From assembly GCA_963747595.1 (NCBI GenBank), contig CAVVFO010000001.1:496001-560000 (forward strand): 64,000 nucleotides of DNA. Reading direction: 5' to 3'. Numbering within the stretch: the stretch's first letter is position 1; the number at the start of each line of letters is the position of its first letter. Below are positions 41,683-51,067 of the stretch, one piece after another. The stretch is from Oleiagrimonas sp963747595 (GTDB lineage Bacteria; Pseudomonadota; Gammaproteobacteria; Xanthomonadales; Rhodanobacteraceae). A program made the translations under genes and the position numbers. The notes beneath the pieces are model-generated. The model worked only from the letters and a program-made list of their open reading frames with translations, was not told the origin of the DNA and did not search any database.

Positions 41683-44115
41683 ATGATATTGAATTTCCAT
41701 CATGTCACGTACCATAAAAAAATCTGCCAACGTTCCCTGTGGATAGCGGGCCGGTCGTTGGGTATTGCGATCATGATCGGTTCCCTCGGCATCGGGTCAG
41801 CGTGTGCGCAGACCCGGGGCCATGCCGGCAGCGGCGGTGCGCCGGTCTCCAACTCTGCTTCCCTGGTCAATCCTTTGTTGGGCACCGGCAGCGGTGGCAA
41901 GGTCACCGGCGATGTGGACACCTTTCCCGGCGCGGTGGTGCCGTTCGGCATGCTCAGCTGGAGTCCCACCACGCCAACACGGCCGGAGGGTGGGGACTAT
42001 TTCTACAAGGATTCGAAAATCTCCGGATTCAGCCTGACGCATGTGTCTGGCCCGGGCTGTTCGTCCGGTGGCGAAGTCCCGATCCTGCCGACGGTCGGTC
42101 AGGTGGGGACGCATCCGGGCAAGTCCACCGAGCCGTTCAGCCACAAGCACGAACATGCCAGCCCCGGGGTGTATCAGGTAACGCTGGCGCCGGGTGGCAG
42201 TGCTCCGATCGCGGTCAAGTTGTCCGCGACCACGCGCAGCGGCATCGGTACGTTCCATTTTCCGGCTACCGGGCAGGCCAACTTCCTGTTCAAGGTATCC
42301 GATGCGCAGCAGAAAACCTCGACCAACGAAGTGCATGTGATCGGCCACAACAAAGTGGTTGGGTTGGACACTTCCGGACACTTCTGCGGCACCGCCAGCT
42401 CGGAGACGACGTATTTCGTCGCTGAGTTCAACCGGCCCTTCAAGACCCACGGAGCCTGGAGCGCTGGCCATACTTCGTCCAAGGACGGCGCAGCGGGAGC
42501 CGGAACCGGCGCCTGGGTCAGCTTCGATACCCGCACGCATCGCACCATCAAGCTCAAGGTGGCTATTTCATACGTCAGCACGGCCGATGCCTGGGCCAAC
42601 CTGAAAGCCGAAGACGCCGGCTGGAGTTTGCCGGAGATTGCAAAAAAAGCGCATCAGGCCTGGAATCAAGTGCTTTCGCGCATTTCTGTGGCCGGTGGCA
42701 GCAACAGCCAGAAAATCCAGTTCTATACCGCGTTGTACCACAGCCTGCTGCATCCCAATGTATTTTCCGATGCCAGCGGCACGTATATTGGCTTCGACGA
42801 CAAAGTGCATCATCTGGCCAAGGGACAGAAGGCCCAGTACGCCAATTTCTCGGGATGGGACATCTATCGCTCCGAAGTGCCCCTGCAGGCGCTGCTGCTG
42901 CCTGAGCGTGTCAGTGACATGATGCAATCGTTGCTCAATGATCAGGCACAGGGAGGCTGGCTGCCCAAGTGGGGCTACGACAACGATTACTCCGGGGTCA
43001 TGAACGGCGATGCCGCCGACCCCATCATTGCCGAGGCCTACACATTCGGGGCACGTCATTTCGATACCAAAGCGGCACTGAAAGCCATGATCAAGGGCGC
43101 GACCAAGACGCCGGCTGATTATCGCCGGGGGCAGTCCTGGTATCAGGAGCGCCCCGATCTGAAGGCGTACATGAAACACGGTTACGTGCCCAAAGACGCC
43201 TCGGAAACCCTGGAATACGCACTGGCCGACTTCGGTATCGCGCGCATGGCCAAGGCATTGGGACAAGCCTCGGTGTATCAGCGTTTCCTGACGCGCTCGC
43301 AGAACTGGTCGAATATCTTCGATAGCCATGCGAGTTTCCGCGGCCATAGCGGCTATATCGAACCACGTACGGCGAAGGGCGCGTTCCCCGTCGGACCGGC
43401 GTTCCAGATCAAGTCCAAGGCCTACGGCCAGGCCGGCTTCGAAGAAGGCAATACCATCCAGTACACCTGGATGATCCCGCAGAACCTGCATGGACTGATC
43501 CATGCGATGGGCGGCAATCAGGATGCGCTCAAGCGTCTGGACGAGATGTTCACACAGCTCAACGTCGGCCCCAACAAGCCGTATTACTGGGCCGGCAACG
43601 AACCCGATCTGAACTTCCCGTGGATCTACGATTACGCAGGTGCGCCATGCAAGACACAGCAGATCGTGCACCGCCTGATCCGCAAGGTGTACTCGAATAG
43701 CCCCGGCGGCGAGCCCGGCAACGATGATCTGGGTGCCACCAGTTCCTGGCTGGTATGGGCGGACATGGGCATGTTCCCGGAAACCCCGGGCACGGCGGTG
43801 TTGACGCTGGGCGCACCGATCTTCTCGCATGTGACGCTGCATTTGCCGCATGGCCGCACGCTCAATCTTGCGGCGCCGCAGGCTTCGACCCACGCCTATG
43901 TGAAATCGCTCAAGGTCAACGGCAAGGCATGGCACAAGGACTGGTTGTCTGCAGACATGTTCCTGGGCACCAGCGCACCATCGTCGTCCGGCAACAGTTC
44001 GCACAGCACGACACTGAACTTTCAGATGAGCAAGCAGCCAAACAAGACGTGGGCCACGAGTGAGGATGATGAACCGCCCTCGTATCCAGCCCGTGGCGAG
44101 CTGAACACGCCATAG
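41683..44115 (+). CDS. GH92 alpha-mannosidase B
   Basis: 810 residues with an N-terminal export signal (hydrophobic stretch about 19-42 ending SACAQ). The GH92 N-terminal motif is LVNPLLGTGSGG, FPGAVVPFGMLSWSP and FSLTHVSGPGC. The barrel has FSGWDIYRSEVPLQALL, GNEPDLNFPWIYDYAG with the catalytic acid Glu640, and GNDDLGATSSWLVW with Asp681/682. The catalytic set is complete, so an active exo-alpha-mannosidase is expected; linkage (alpha-1,2, -1,3 or -1,4) is not decided. It follows the DUF1080 gene by 18 bases. Confidence 0.94.
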   Translation: MILNFHHVTYHKKICQRSLWIAGRSLGIAIMIGSLGIGSACAQTRGHAGSGGAPVSNSASLVNPLLGTGSGGKVTGDVDTFPGAVVPFGMLSWSPTTPTRPEGGDYFYKDSKISGFSLTHVSGPGCSSGGEVPILPTVGQVGTHPGKSTEPFSHKHEHASPGVYQVTLAPGGSAPIAVKLSATTRSGIGTFHFPATGQANFLFKVSDAQQKTSTNEVHVIGHNKVVGLDTSGHFCGTASSETTYFVAEFNRPFKTHGAWSAGHTSSKDGAAGAGTGAWVSFDTRTHRTIKLKVAISYVSTADAWANLKAEDAGWSLPEIAKKAHQAWNQVLSRISVAGGSNSQKIQFYTALYHSLLHPNVFSDASGTYIGFDDKVHHLAKGQKAQYANFSGWDIYRSEVPLQALLLPERVSDMMQSLLNDQAQGGWLPKWGYDNDYSGVMNGDAADPIIAEAYTFGARHFDTKAALKAMIKGATKTPADYRRGQSWYQERPDLKAYMKHGYVPKDASETLEYALADFGIARMAKALGQASVYQRFLTRSQNWSNIFDSHASFRGHSGYIEPRTAKGAFPVGPAFQIKSKAYGQAGFEEGNTIQYTWMIPQNLHGLIHAMGGNQDALKRLDEMFTQLNVGPNKPYYWAGNEPDLNFPWIYDYAGAPCKTQQIVHRLIRKVYSNSPGGEPGNDDLGATSSWLVWADMGMFPETPGTAVLTLGAPIFSHVTLHLPHGRTLNLAAPQASTHAYVKSLKVNGKAWHKDWLSADMFLGTSAPSSSGNSSHSTTLNFQMSKQPNKTWATSEDDEPPSYPARGELNTP

Positions 44116-44284
44116 ACTCCTGCACCAACACCCGCGCAGCACAGCTCATCCAGGGGCGGCATCCATCGCGATGAGGGGGCTGTGTTGCCGGTGGTGTAGT
44201 GATAGCAGCGAAAAGTAGAGTCCATCCCGAAACCGGGAAGTCTCCATGCGCAAGTGAATGTTTTCAGAAAGCCAGAGTGCGGGG

Positions 44285-44580
44285 ATCTGCAGGGAGCGCA
44301 GGCCGACATGGCCGTGACTGGGATGGCACGCAAGCACGGCCTCAGCGCGGCCGCATTCTGTCAATGACGCTCCAGGCGAGGCGTTGGAGAGGCAGCGTCT
44401 GCGCGAGCTGAGACATGCGAACACGCGCCTGAAGCGGACGCGGATGTGAGCCTGGATGATGCCGGGCTGAAGGAAGCGCTGAGCCTGACCGGCGCGCGCG
44501 TGGCTCGTGCGCTGCAACAATTATGCGAGTGGCGTGGAGAGCTCGATGCCATGCGCAGCGACAATGGCCCCGAGTAGGCC
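44285..44580 (+). pseudogene. Decayed IS3-family transposase remnant
   Basis: Fragments in different frames read ADMAVTGMARKHGLSAAAFCQ-stop (OrfA helix-turn-helix), ALERQRLRELRHANTRLKR (OrfA leucine-zipper region), DVSLDDAGLKEALS (OrfA C terminus) and EWRGELDAMRSDNGPE (DDE catalytic region of OrfB). Stops, frameshifts and a large internal deletion make it inactive. It marks an old insertion between GH92-B and the next, convergent gene. The rest of 44116-44930 shows nothing else. Confidence 0.8.
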
Positions 44581-44930
44581 CGGGGTGAAAGCCAATGGCA
44601 TTGAATGCAATTCATCCAACCCCGACGCCCGCACCGAATGCAGGCATCGGGCAGTTCGATGGCCCGTTTCCTGTCGGAGTGCTGGACGCTGGCAATTCGA
44701 AACACCACACCATGCCGGGCGTATCATCGCGCACTGGATCCCGATCTGCTAACGAGCACGCACCCATAGCACCATCGTTCATCTGTCACCGATGGAATTC
44801 AAGCAGCAACGGCAGGTGTCAAAGCCTCTACTTTTAAACGCGACCGGCTGAGGGGCATGCCTCCCACGATCAGGTGCTATCAGCGCTCCGCATGGAGACG
44901 GTGTCTGGCTGGGCAGTCGAATGATCTGTA

Positions 44931-47204
44931 TCACGACGATCGTGTGGTCGCTTTGAGAGCCAGTGGCGCGAAAATGCCACCCTGCACCGGGCGTGCTTTG
45001 AAGGCCACGCGATGCCCGGTCAGGGTGCTGTACAGGTCGCTGAAAGGCACGCGCTGGGGCGTGGTGTTGGCATAAGCGTAGACGCGGTCGATCAATTGCT
45101 GCTTGATCGGCTCGTCGCTCAGCCAAGCGGCAGTGAACAGAGCCCAGTCGGTTTTGGCGTAGCTGTGCGGCACTTGCAGTGGCAGGCCGAAGGGATTGCT
45201 GGTCTTGACGTACCATGCGGCCTGCATCTTGCGGATGGCGTCGGGAATCAGCCCGGTGCCCAGCAGTTGGTCCGCGAATCCGTTGTACAAGGTGCCCCAG
45301 GTGCCGTCGCCGCCGCCTGCGCCGTTATAGGTCAGGTCTAGATGGTTTGCCGACGGGTCGCAAGCACGGTCGGTCCAGAACGTCATGTACTTTTCGGCCA
45401 GCTTCCGGTAATGCTCGGCTTGAGCGGAGCGGCCGGCAGCGGTGGCAATCTGGCCCATGGCAGCTACCGCGACAATGCCCTTGATCGCGAGATTGACACT
45501 ATGCGCGATGGAGCCGGCGAAGTCGTCGGTCTGATTCTGAAAGCCGGGGTCGGGAAGATTGCGCGTGAGGTAACCGGCCCACTTCTCCAAAATCCCGTAA
45601 TGCGCAGCGGCGAACGCCTTGGCATCCGCAGTCGGCGCCCGGCGCAGATAGGCGGCGGCCAAGATCAACATGTTGCCCGATTCCTCCACCGGCATGTCCT
45701 CTTCCTTGCCGTCATTGTGTCCGGTGGCATTTGGGTAGGACGCGCCCAGGTCGTGCTCGGCAAACGCCTTGGGCCAGCCACCCTTCTCAGCATAGGCAAG
45801 AAGCGGTGTCAGCAGCAATTTCAAATAGCCGGGGTCCAGGTAGATCCATACCGGAGCGGCGGGGTATGCGATATCCACGGTCGAAACGTTGCCGTCGCTG
45901 GAAATCTCCTTGATAAACCCCCAAGGCGTGCCGTCCGGCCCCTGTACCAGCTCAGTGCCGCCGTAGGCCTGCCGCAATGCCAGTGAACACAGGCCTTCGT
46001 AGGTGCGGCCACCGACCTCGCGCGCATCACTGACGATGCGGGTATCCAAGGCGTCGGCTCGCTCTGATGCGGCGTTTGCGTCCCGATGAAAGAATGCCAG
46101 CATGTCCTGCCAGTCCTTGAAGTAGCACATCCACAGCGGTGCCAGGGGCTTGCCGAGATAGTTGATCGCCGGATTCCGCACATGGCCGATACAGAATGTG
46201 GTGCGTGTGGCGCTTGCGTCGAGCCGGTCCAGATCGATGCTCAGGCCCAAAACGGGTGGATGCTTACCGATGGTGCGGGCGGCGCCATCATTACTCCCGC
46301 TCAATGTTCCGTGACGCGCGAATTGGCCGCGCACTTCAGTACCCTCACCGGATTGTACGCTCAGACGTGGGTGCTGGCGGGTCGCCCAGACGATATTGCC
46401 CCAGGCGGCAAACTGTTTCTGTTCGGTCAGCGGTCGCGGCTGATCGAGCCTAAGCGTCCAGGCCTCCATGCCGTTTGCCTTGGCCAATTGCCAGGTCACC
46501 GGCTGTTTGTGATCGCCGCTGACCCAATCACCGGCGATGTCCATGTAAAGCTGGACCTTGTGGCGCTGACCGTCGATGCTGCGCGCGCTGACGTGGATAT
46601 AGCTCAGTGGCATGGATTGCCGTTTCAGATCGCCGGGCTCGACTGGCGAAAGGAATTCGACCACCAGCGCGACGCCTGCGCCCTGCAGTTCGAAAGACGA
46701 CCGGGTCGGAGTCATCTTGAGCGCGGTCTGATCCAGTGCGCGCGGAAAATCCTCGATGGTGTGCCCCTTGCCGTGATTGCCGTCGGGCACGTTCAGGGTC
46801 AGCTTCGGATCGCCCATGAATACATAGGCGATACCGTCGATGCGCACAATGCCGGCCATTTCCGTAGTGCTGCCCTGCCAAAACTGCGGCCAGGTGCCAG
46901 GAAGCAGGGTGGCGGGCAACCAGACACTTAGATAAGGCTGGCGCACTGCAAGTGGCACCGCAGGCGGCCGGATCGGCGTGGCGTTGAGCGTCGTGGGAGC
47001 CGGTTCGCCGTTCGAGGCTGCGGTCGATGTGGCGGTATGACCCGTGGGTTGGGCATCGGCCGATCGATAAGGAAGCACCGCGGCGGAGACTGCCGAAAGG
47101 CCGGCAAAGGCAGACCAGCGCAGCAGGTCCCGCCGCGAAAGCTTGGCTGCATCGATGGAGGGCAGCATGGACTGAACGGGATTGGACTTATGATTCTTGG
47201 ACAT
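44931..47204 (-). CDS. Tat-exported DUF5127/DUF4965/DUF1793 'glutaminase-like' protein
   Basis: 757 residues from ATG 47204, with AGGAG six bases upstream. The N terminus has a twin-arginine signal (KLSRRDLLRWSAFAGLSAVSAAVLP). The domain order matches proteins often labelled glutaminase A: an N-terminal beta domain (RQPYLSVWLPATLLPGTWPQFW) and a C-terminal six-hairpin domain (YEGLCSLALRQAYGG, EEDMPVEESGNMLILAAAYLRR, DWALFTAAWL). In this locus of alpha-mannosidases an amidase role is unlikely, and the fold is that of inverting glycosidases, so an uncharacterised glycan activity is plausible. It is transcribed alone, opposite to its neighbours. Confidence 0.82.
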   Translation of the reverse strand: MSKNHKSNPVQSMLPSIDAAKLSRRDLLRWSAFAGLSAVSAAVLPYRSADAQPTGHTATSTAASNGEPAPTTLNATPIRPPAVPLAVRQPYLSVWLPATLLPGTWPQFWQGSTTEMAGIVRIDGIAYVFMGDPKLTLNVPDGNHGKGHTIEDFPRALDQTALKMTPTRSSFELQGAGVALVVEFLSPVEPGDLKRQSMPLSYIHVSARSIDGQRHKVQLYMDIAGDWVSGDHKQPVTWQLAKANGMEAWTLRLDQPRPLTEQKQFAAWGNIVWATRQHPRLSVQSGEGTEVRGQFARHGTLSGSNDGAARTIGKHPPVLGLSIDLDRLDASATRTTFCIGHVRNPAINYLGKPLAPLWMCYFKDWQDMLAFFHRDANAASERADALDTRIVSDAREVGGRTYEGLCSLALRQAYGGTELVQGPDGTPWGFIKEISSDGNVSTVDIAYPAAPVWIYLDPGYLKLLLTPLLAYAEKGGWPKAFAEHDLGASYPNATGHNDGKEEDMPVEESGNMLILAAAYLRRAPTADAKAFAAAHYGILEKWAGYLTRNLPDPGFQNQTDDFAGSIAHSVNLAIKGIVAVAAMGQIATAAGRSAQAEHYRKLAEKYMTFWTDRACDPSANHLDLTYNGAGGGDGTWGTLYNGFADQLLGTGLIPDAIRKMQAAWYVKTSNPFGLPLQVPHSYAKTDWALFTAAWLSDEPIKQQLIDRVYAYANTTPQRVPFSDLYSTLTGHRVAFKARPVQGGIFAPLALKATTRSS

Positions 47205-47313
47205 GGCGCGCTCCTGACTCGACTTTGTCGCGATCATGGGCAGCGCCATGACTGGGTCGCATGGGTCCCCATATGGCGCGCCACCTGACGCTTGCTTCCG
47301 GCTGCTCTCCCAA

Positions 47314-47626
47314 GGGGTCCTCTGAACAAGTCTGTGCAGGTGTCACCGATTCTGTCTGTTCGCATGACAAGTCGCACTGGCGAAGGCAGGCTGGTTGCCT
47401 GTCGAGGCAGTGCAACGCAGGCATGTGGACAGACAGAACCGGCCCCATCTTCTTGATTTCAAACGCACCATGGGCACTTCCTTCGGTCGCTTGGGGTGAT
47501 GTCCAGATGGCCCGCACGCTGCGCCGCGCGTCTTGCCAAGGCAACCAGTCTTGGCTGCACCACGCACCATACCGTGCGAACCATCTGGACATCATCCCAC
47601 CTGTACAGACTTGTTCAGAGGATCCC
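47314..47626. mobile_element. MITE-like structured element with 29-bp terminal inverted repeats
   Basis: Ends: 47314-47342 (GGGGTCCTCTGAACAAGTCT...) and 47598-47626, complementary at 27 of 29 bases. Two internal hairpins: 47346-47366 with 47422-47442 (GATTCTGTCTGT / ACAGACAGAACC) and 47495-47510 with 47581-47597 (GATGTCCAGATGG / CCATCTGGACATC). The left half is related to 2474-2565. No coding capacity is recognised. Confidence 0.72.
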
Positions 47627-47750
47627 AAGGGAAAAGGTTCAAGCCTGGATCCGCTGATGCAGGTTTTTCGCATTGTCATGGCACTCATCTTGTTCAATCG
47701 AATCAAACCAAAAGTCTTGAAGGAAGAATGGATCTCGCTCTATTGAAATT

Positions 47751-47775
47751 GTTACCCCGATGGGGTAACGTTACC
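47751..47775. promoter_or_regulatory. Overlapping double operator upstream of GH125
   Basis: GTTACCCCGATGGGGTAAC (47751-47769), a palindrome with 8-base arms, overlaps GGTAACGTTACC (47764-47775), a perfect 12-base palindrome and the best match to the locus operator. It lies about 364 bases before the GH125 start. The remaining 47776-48138 shows no gene. Confidence 0.68.
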
Positions 47776-48138
47776 CGAAAGGTGTGGAGATTAATAGTAC
47801 TCGTCGTTTTTGCGTGTGATCGACACGTTCGAATGGGGCATTGGGCAAGGCGCAAGAGGAACGCTTCTTGTCGAGGCGTCGGTCTAATACATTGTATGCA
47901 CAATATGTTTCTCCCATTCCGCTGGGACTATTACCGATGCAAGCGCGTCTAAAAACATAAATTCTCGTTGGGTGCCCCATGGCGGATGCGTTCGTCCCTC
48001 CCCTGAACGCGTCCGTTGTGCGGGCATTTTTTTATCCATTGCACACGTCGATGCAACGCTCGAAAGGCCATCCAGGGTCTAGTCGGGTCGGCGACGTGTC
48101 GTGGACGAGGCACATGCATGTTGTCCAAGGGAGAAGAC

Positions 48139-49590
48139 ATGCCTTCACGTCGCGATATTCTCAAGATGATCGGCACCGTAGCGGCTGGAAGTGTTGTTCC
48201 TGTCGGCTTACCGACATCGACTTCAGCACTTACCTCGCCTGGGCGGCGCTATACAAGCCATCGTCCACCACCGAGCAAGCGTGCCTTTGTCAGCACTGCC
48301 GTAGAGCAGCGACTGCAAGCGGTCAAGGCCTCCATCGCCGATCCCAAGCTCGCATGGTTGTTCGAAAACTGCTATCCCAACACGCTGGATACCACCGTCA
48401 AGCTGGACACCCTCGACGGCGTGCCGGATACCTTCATCATTACCGGCGATATCGATGCCATGTGGTTGCGCGATTCGTCCGCGCAGGTGCAGCCGTATCT
48501 GCCGCTGACCAGGCAGGACGCGCATCTCAGGCGCCTGTTTCGCGGTCTGATTCATCGGCAGACGCGCTGCATCCAGATCGATCCCTACGCCAATGCGTTC
48601 ATGCCAGACCCGCATGCACATACCAACCTGTCCTGGGCACAGCATGATCTCACCGAGATGAAGCCCGGTGTCGCCGAACGCAAGTGGGAGATCGATTCGC
48701 TGTGTTATCCCATTCGTCTGGCGCATGGCTATTGGAAAGCCACCGGCGATATCTCGCCCTTTGATGAGGACTGGCGCGGAGCGATGCACAGTGTTGTTGC
48801 GACGTTCAAGGTTCAGCAACGCGAACACGGTCGCGGTCCCTATCATTTCCAACGGGCATCGCCCAATCCGACCGATACGCAGTTTTTGGGCGGCTACGGT
48901 AATCCGACGCGACCCAATGGCATGATCCACGGCATGTTCCGGCCGTCCGATGATGCATGCATCTATCCGCTGTTCGTTCCCGGTAATCTGTTCGCGGTTG
49001 CGAGCCTGCGGCAATTGGCGGCGATGTCGCGGCAGATTCATCATGATGCCGATTTCGCTGACGAGTGTACGGATCTGGCCAGGGAAATCGAACATGCGCT
49101 GCAGCAATATGGCCATGTTCGGAGCAGGGCGGGCGCCACGACCTGGGCCTACGAAATCGACGGCTACGGCAATCAGCTGTTCATGGATGATGCCAACGCT
49201 CCGGGGCTGCTCAGCCTCCCGTATCTGGGGTGCTGTGATCGCGACGATGCGCTGTATCAACGCACCCGCGCAGCAGTACTAAGCGATCACAATCCGTACT
49301 TCTTCAGCGGTGATGCCGCTTCCGGTATTGGCGGTCCGCATGAGGGTCTGGGCATGATCTGGCCGATGTCGATTATTTTCCGGGCATTGACCAGCGACAG
49401 CGATGCCGAGATCCGGCGATGCCTGACGTGGTTGAAGACCACGGATGCAGGCACCGGCTTCATGCACGAAGCGTTTGACAAGAATGACCCGAAAAAATTC
49501 ACGCGCCCCTGGTTTGCCTGGGCAAACACGTTGTTCGGGGAATTGATTGTCAGACTTCATGAGAAGCGACCGGATTTACTGCGCGTTTGA
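48139..49590 (+). CDS. GH125 exo-alpha-1,6-mannosidase
   Basis: 483 residues from ATG 48139, preceded by AAGGGAGAAG. The N terminus (MPSRRDILKMIGTVAAGSVVPVG) is Tat-like. The GH125 signature is GDIDAMWLRDSSAQVQPYL at residues 103-121, with further family motifs YANAFMPDPHAHTNLSWAQ, KWEIDSLCYPIRLAHGYW, GMFRPSDDACIYPLFVPGN and SGIGGPHEGLGMIWPMS. Known members are metal-independent inverting enzymes that remove alpha-1,6-linked mannose from N-glycan cores or yeast mannan backbones after GH92 trimming. It heads a run of four plus-strand genes plus a further GH92. Confidence 0.95.
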   Translation: MPSRRDILKMIGTVAAGSVVPVGLPTSTSALTSPGRRYTSHRPPPSKRAFVSTAVEQRLQAVKASIADPKLAWLFENCYPNTLDTTVKLDTLDGVPDTFIITGDIDAMWLRDSSAQVQPYLPLTRQDAHLRRLFRGLIHRQTRCIQIDPYANAFMPDPHAHTNLSWAQHDLTEMKPGVAERKWEIDSLCYPIRLAHGYWKATGDISPFDEDWRGAMHSVVATFKVQQREHGRGPYHFQRASPNPTDTQFLGGYGNPTRPNGMIHGMFRPSDDACIYPLFVPGNLFAVASLRQLAAMSRQIHHDADFADECTDLAREIEHALQQYGHVRSRAGATTWAYEIDGYGNQLFMDDANAPGLLSLPYLGCCDRDDALYQRTRAAVLSDHNPYFFSGDAASGIGGPHEGLGMIWPMSIIFRALTSDSDAEIRRCLTWLKTTDAGTGFMHEAFDKNDPKKFTRPWFAWANTLFGELIVRLHEKRPDLLRV

Positions 49591-49683
49591 TCCATCTGTG
49601 CGCCCTCTGGAAAAAGCGGCGGGTCACGATTCGTTTGCACACCACATCATTGATATCTGGGACGCTGTTCACAAGGTGCACAT

Positions 49684-50754
49684 ATGAGTATGAGGTCACG
49701 GTACTGTATTTTCATCATTTTTGCGGTGTGCGGGTGCGTATTGACCGGGTCTTCGGCATTTGCGGCCGGTGCGCGCGCGGACATTCAAGCTTCGACGAAG
49801 CCGGCTGAGGCGGGAAATCCGGTGTTCAAGGGCTGGTATGCCGACCCGTATGCCATTGTCGCGCAGGGCCAGTATTGGATCTATCCGACCTATTCGGCGC
49901 CCTATGCGAAGCAGCTCCACGTCGATGCCTTTTCTACGCCGGATCTGGTGACCTGGACCAAACATTCACAGGTGCTGCATAGCGGCGCGATCAAGTGGGT
50001 TCACAAGGCGCTGTGGGCACCATCGGTGGTCGCGAAGGACGGTCGCTACTACATGTTCTTCGCTGCCAACGACATCCACAGCGACAAGGCTTTGGGCGGC
50101 ATCGGGGTTGCAGTGGCGGACACGCCAGCGGGGCCATTTCACGACCTGATCGGCAAGCCGCTGATTGGCCGTTTCCACCATGGCGCGCAGCCGATCGATC
50201 CATCCGTTTTCCGTGATTCGCACGGCACGTGGTATCTGCTCTATGGTGGGTGGCACCATCTCGACATCGCCCGGCTCAATGACGACTTCACATCGGTCGT
50301 GCCGTTGCCGGATGGTTCGCGGTTCAAGGACATAACCCCTGCGCACTACGTCGAAGGGCCCACCATGTTCCGGCGCCACGGCACGTACTACCTGATGTGG
50401 TCGGAAGGTGGTTGGGGCGGGCCGGGGTACTCAGTGGCATATGCGATGGCCAAGTCACCGCTGGGTCCGTTCAAGCGGGTCGGCAAGATCTTGCAGTCGA
50501 ACCCGCACGTGGCAACCGGTACAGGTGGCAATACGGTGATCCACGCACCACACAGCCATGCGTGGTACATCGTCTATCACCGACGGCCGCTGGGCGAGAC
50601 GGATCCGAATCATCGCGTGATCTGTATAGAGCGCATGTATTTCGATGACGACGGTCGTATCAAGCCTGTGAAAGTCACATTTCATGGCGTGGCTGCGGAT
50701 CCGGTTGAAAAGAAACGCAACCATTCCGCTCAACGCCATCAGGGGATCCCATGA
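49684..50754 (+). CDS. GH43-like five-bladed beta-propeller glycosidase
   Basis: 356 residues with an export signal (IFIIFAVCGCVLTGSSAFAA). The three acidic residues expected in GH43 are visible: Asp54 in GWYADPYAIV (base), Asp172 in PIDPSVFRD (pKa modulator) and Glu224 in YVEGPTMFR (acid). WAPSVVAKDGRYYMFFAAND is the classic second-blade motif. GH43 members mostly act on beta-xylosides, alpha-arabinosides or beta-galactosides and galactofuranosides. Which applies here is unknown; removal of a decorating sugar before mannosidase action is likely. It lies 93 bases after GH125. Confidence 0.85.
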   Translation: MSMRSRYCIFIIFAVCGCVLTGSSAFAAGARADIQASTKPAEAGNPVFKGWYADPYAIVAQGQYWIYPTYSAPYAKQLHVDAFSTPDLVTWTKHSQVLHSGAIKWVHKALWAPSVVAKDGRYYMFFAANDIHSDKALGGIGVAVADTPAGPFHDLIGKPLIGRFHHGAQPIDPSVFRDSHGTWYLLYGGWHHLDIARLNDDFTSVVPLPDGSRFKDITPAHYVEGPTMFRRHGTYYLMWSEGGWGGPGYSVAYAMAKSPLGPFKRVGKILQSNPHVATGTGGNTVIHAPHSHAWYIVYHRRPLGETDPNHRVICIERMYFDDDGRIKPVKVTFHGVAADPVEKKRNHSAQRHQGIP

Positions 50755-51022
50755 GAAGGTATTCGATATTCAAACCGCTCGACGAATGCTTTCGACGACG
50801 GACATCGCAACGACAAAGGCAGCCTGTGCATGTCTCCGGATGTCTTCGGTGCGTCGGTCTTTCTTTTCATGGCTCGTGAGGGAACTGACCATTCGTGGTT
50901 CCGGGCAGCATTCGATTTTGGCTGGCGTGTGCTTCAGGGGACCACTGGCATTCCTTTTCGAGATCATGAATGTTGATTCAGCATGAAGGTAGCGTTATTC
51001 GTAGTATCTTGTGGATTGTTTT
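50755..51022. other. Intergenic region, nothing recognised before the operator
   Basis: Between the GH43-like gene and the operator at 51023. Short open frames exist on both strands but none has a start signal or protein-like composition. It should hold the promoter for GH92-C. Confidence 0.4.
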
Positions 51023-51034
51023 GGTATCGTTACC
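51023..51034. promoter_or_regulatory. LacI-type operator upstream of GH92-C
   Basis: GGTATCGTTACC followed by TCAA, identical to the site at 30481. It ends 33 bases before the ATG at 51068, so it would overlap the promoter or early leader and block transcription directly. Confidence 0.65.
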
Positions 51035-51067
51035 TCAATGTGCTTTGAGCTTGGGTGGGGAGTATCC

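Noticed and set aside
42568..44142. 524-codon open frame antisense to GH92-B
   Set aside because: Shadow frame over a gene with full GH92 signature; no domain-like composition.
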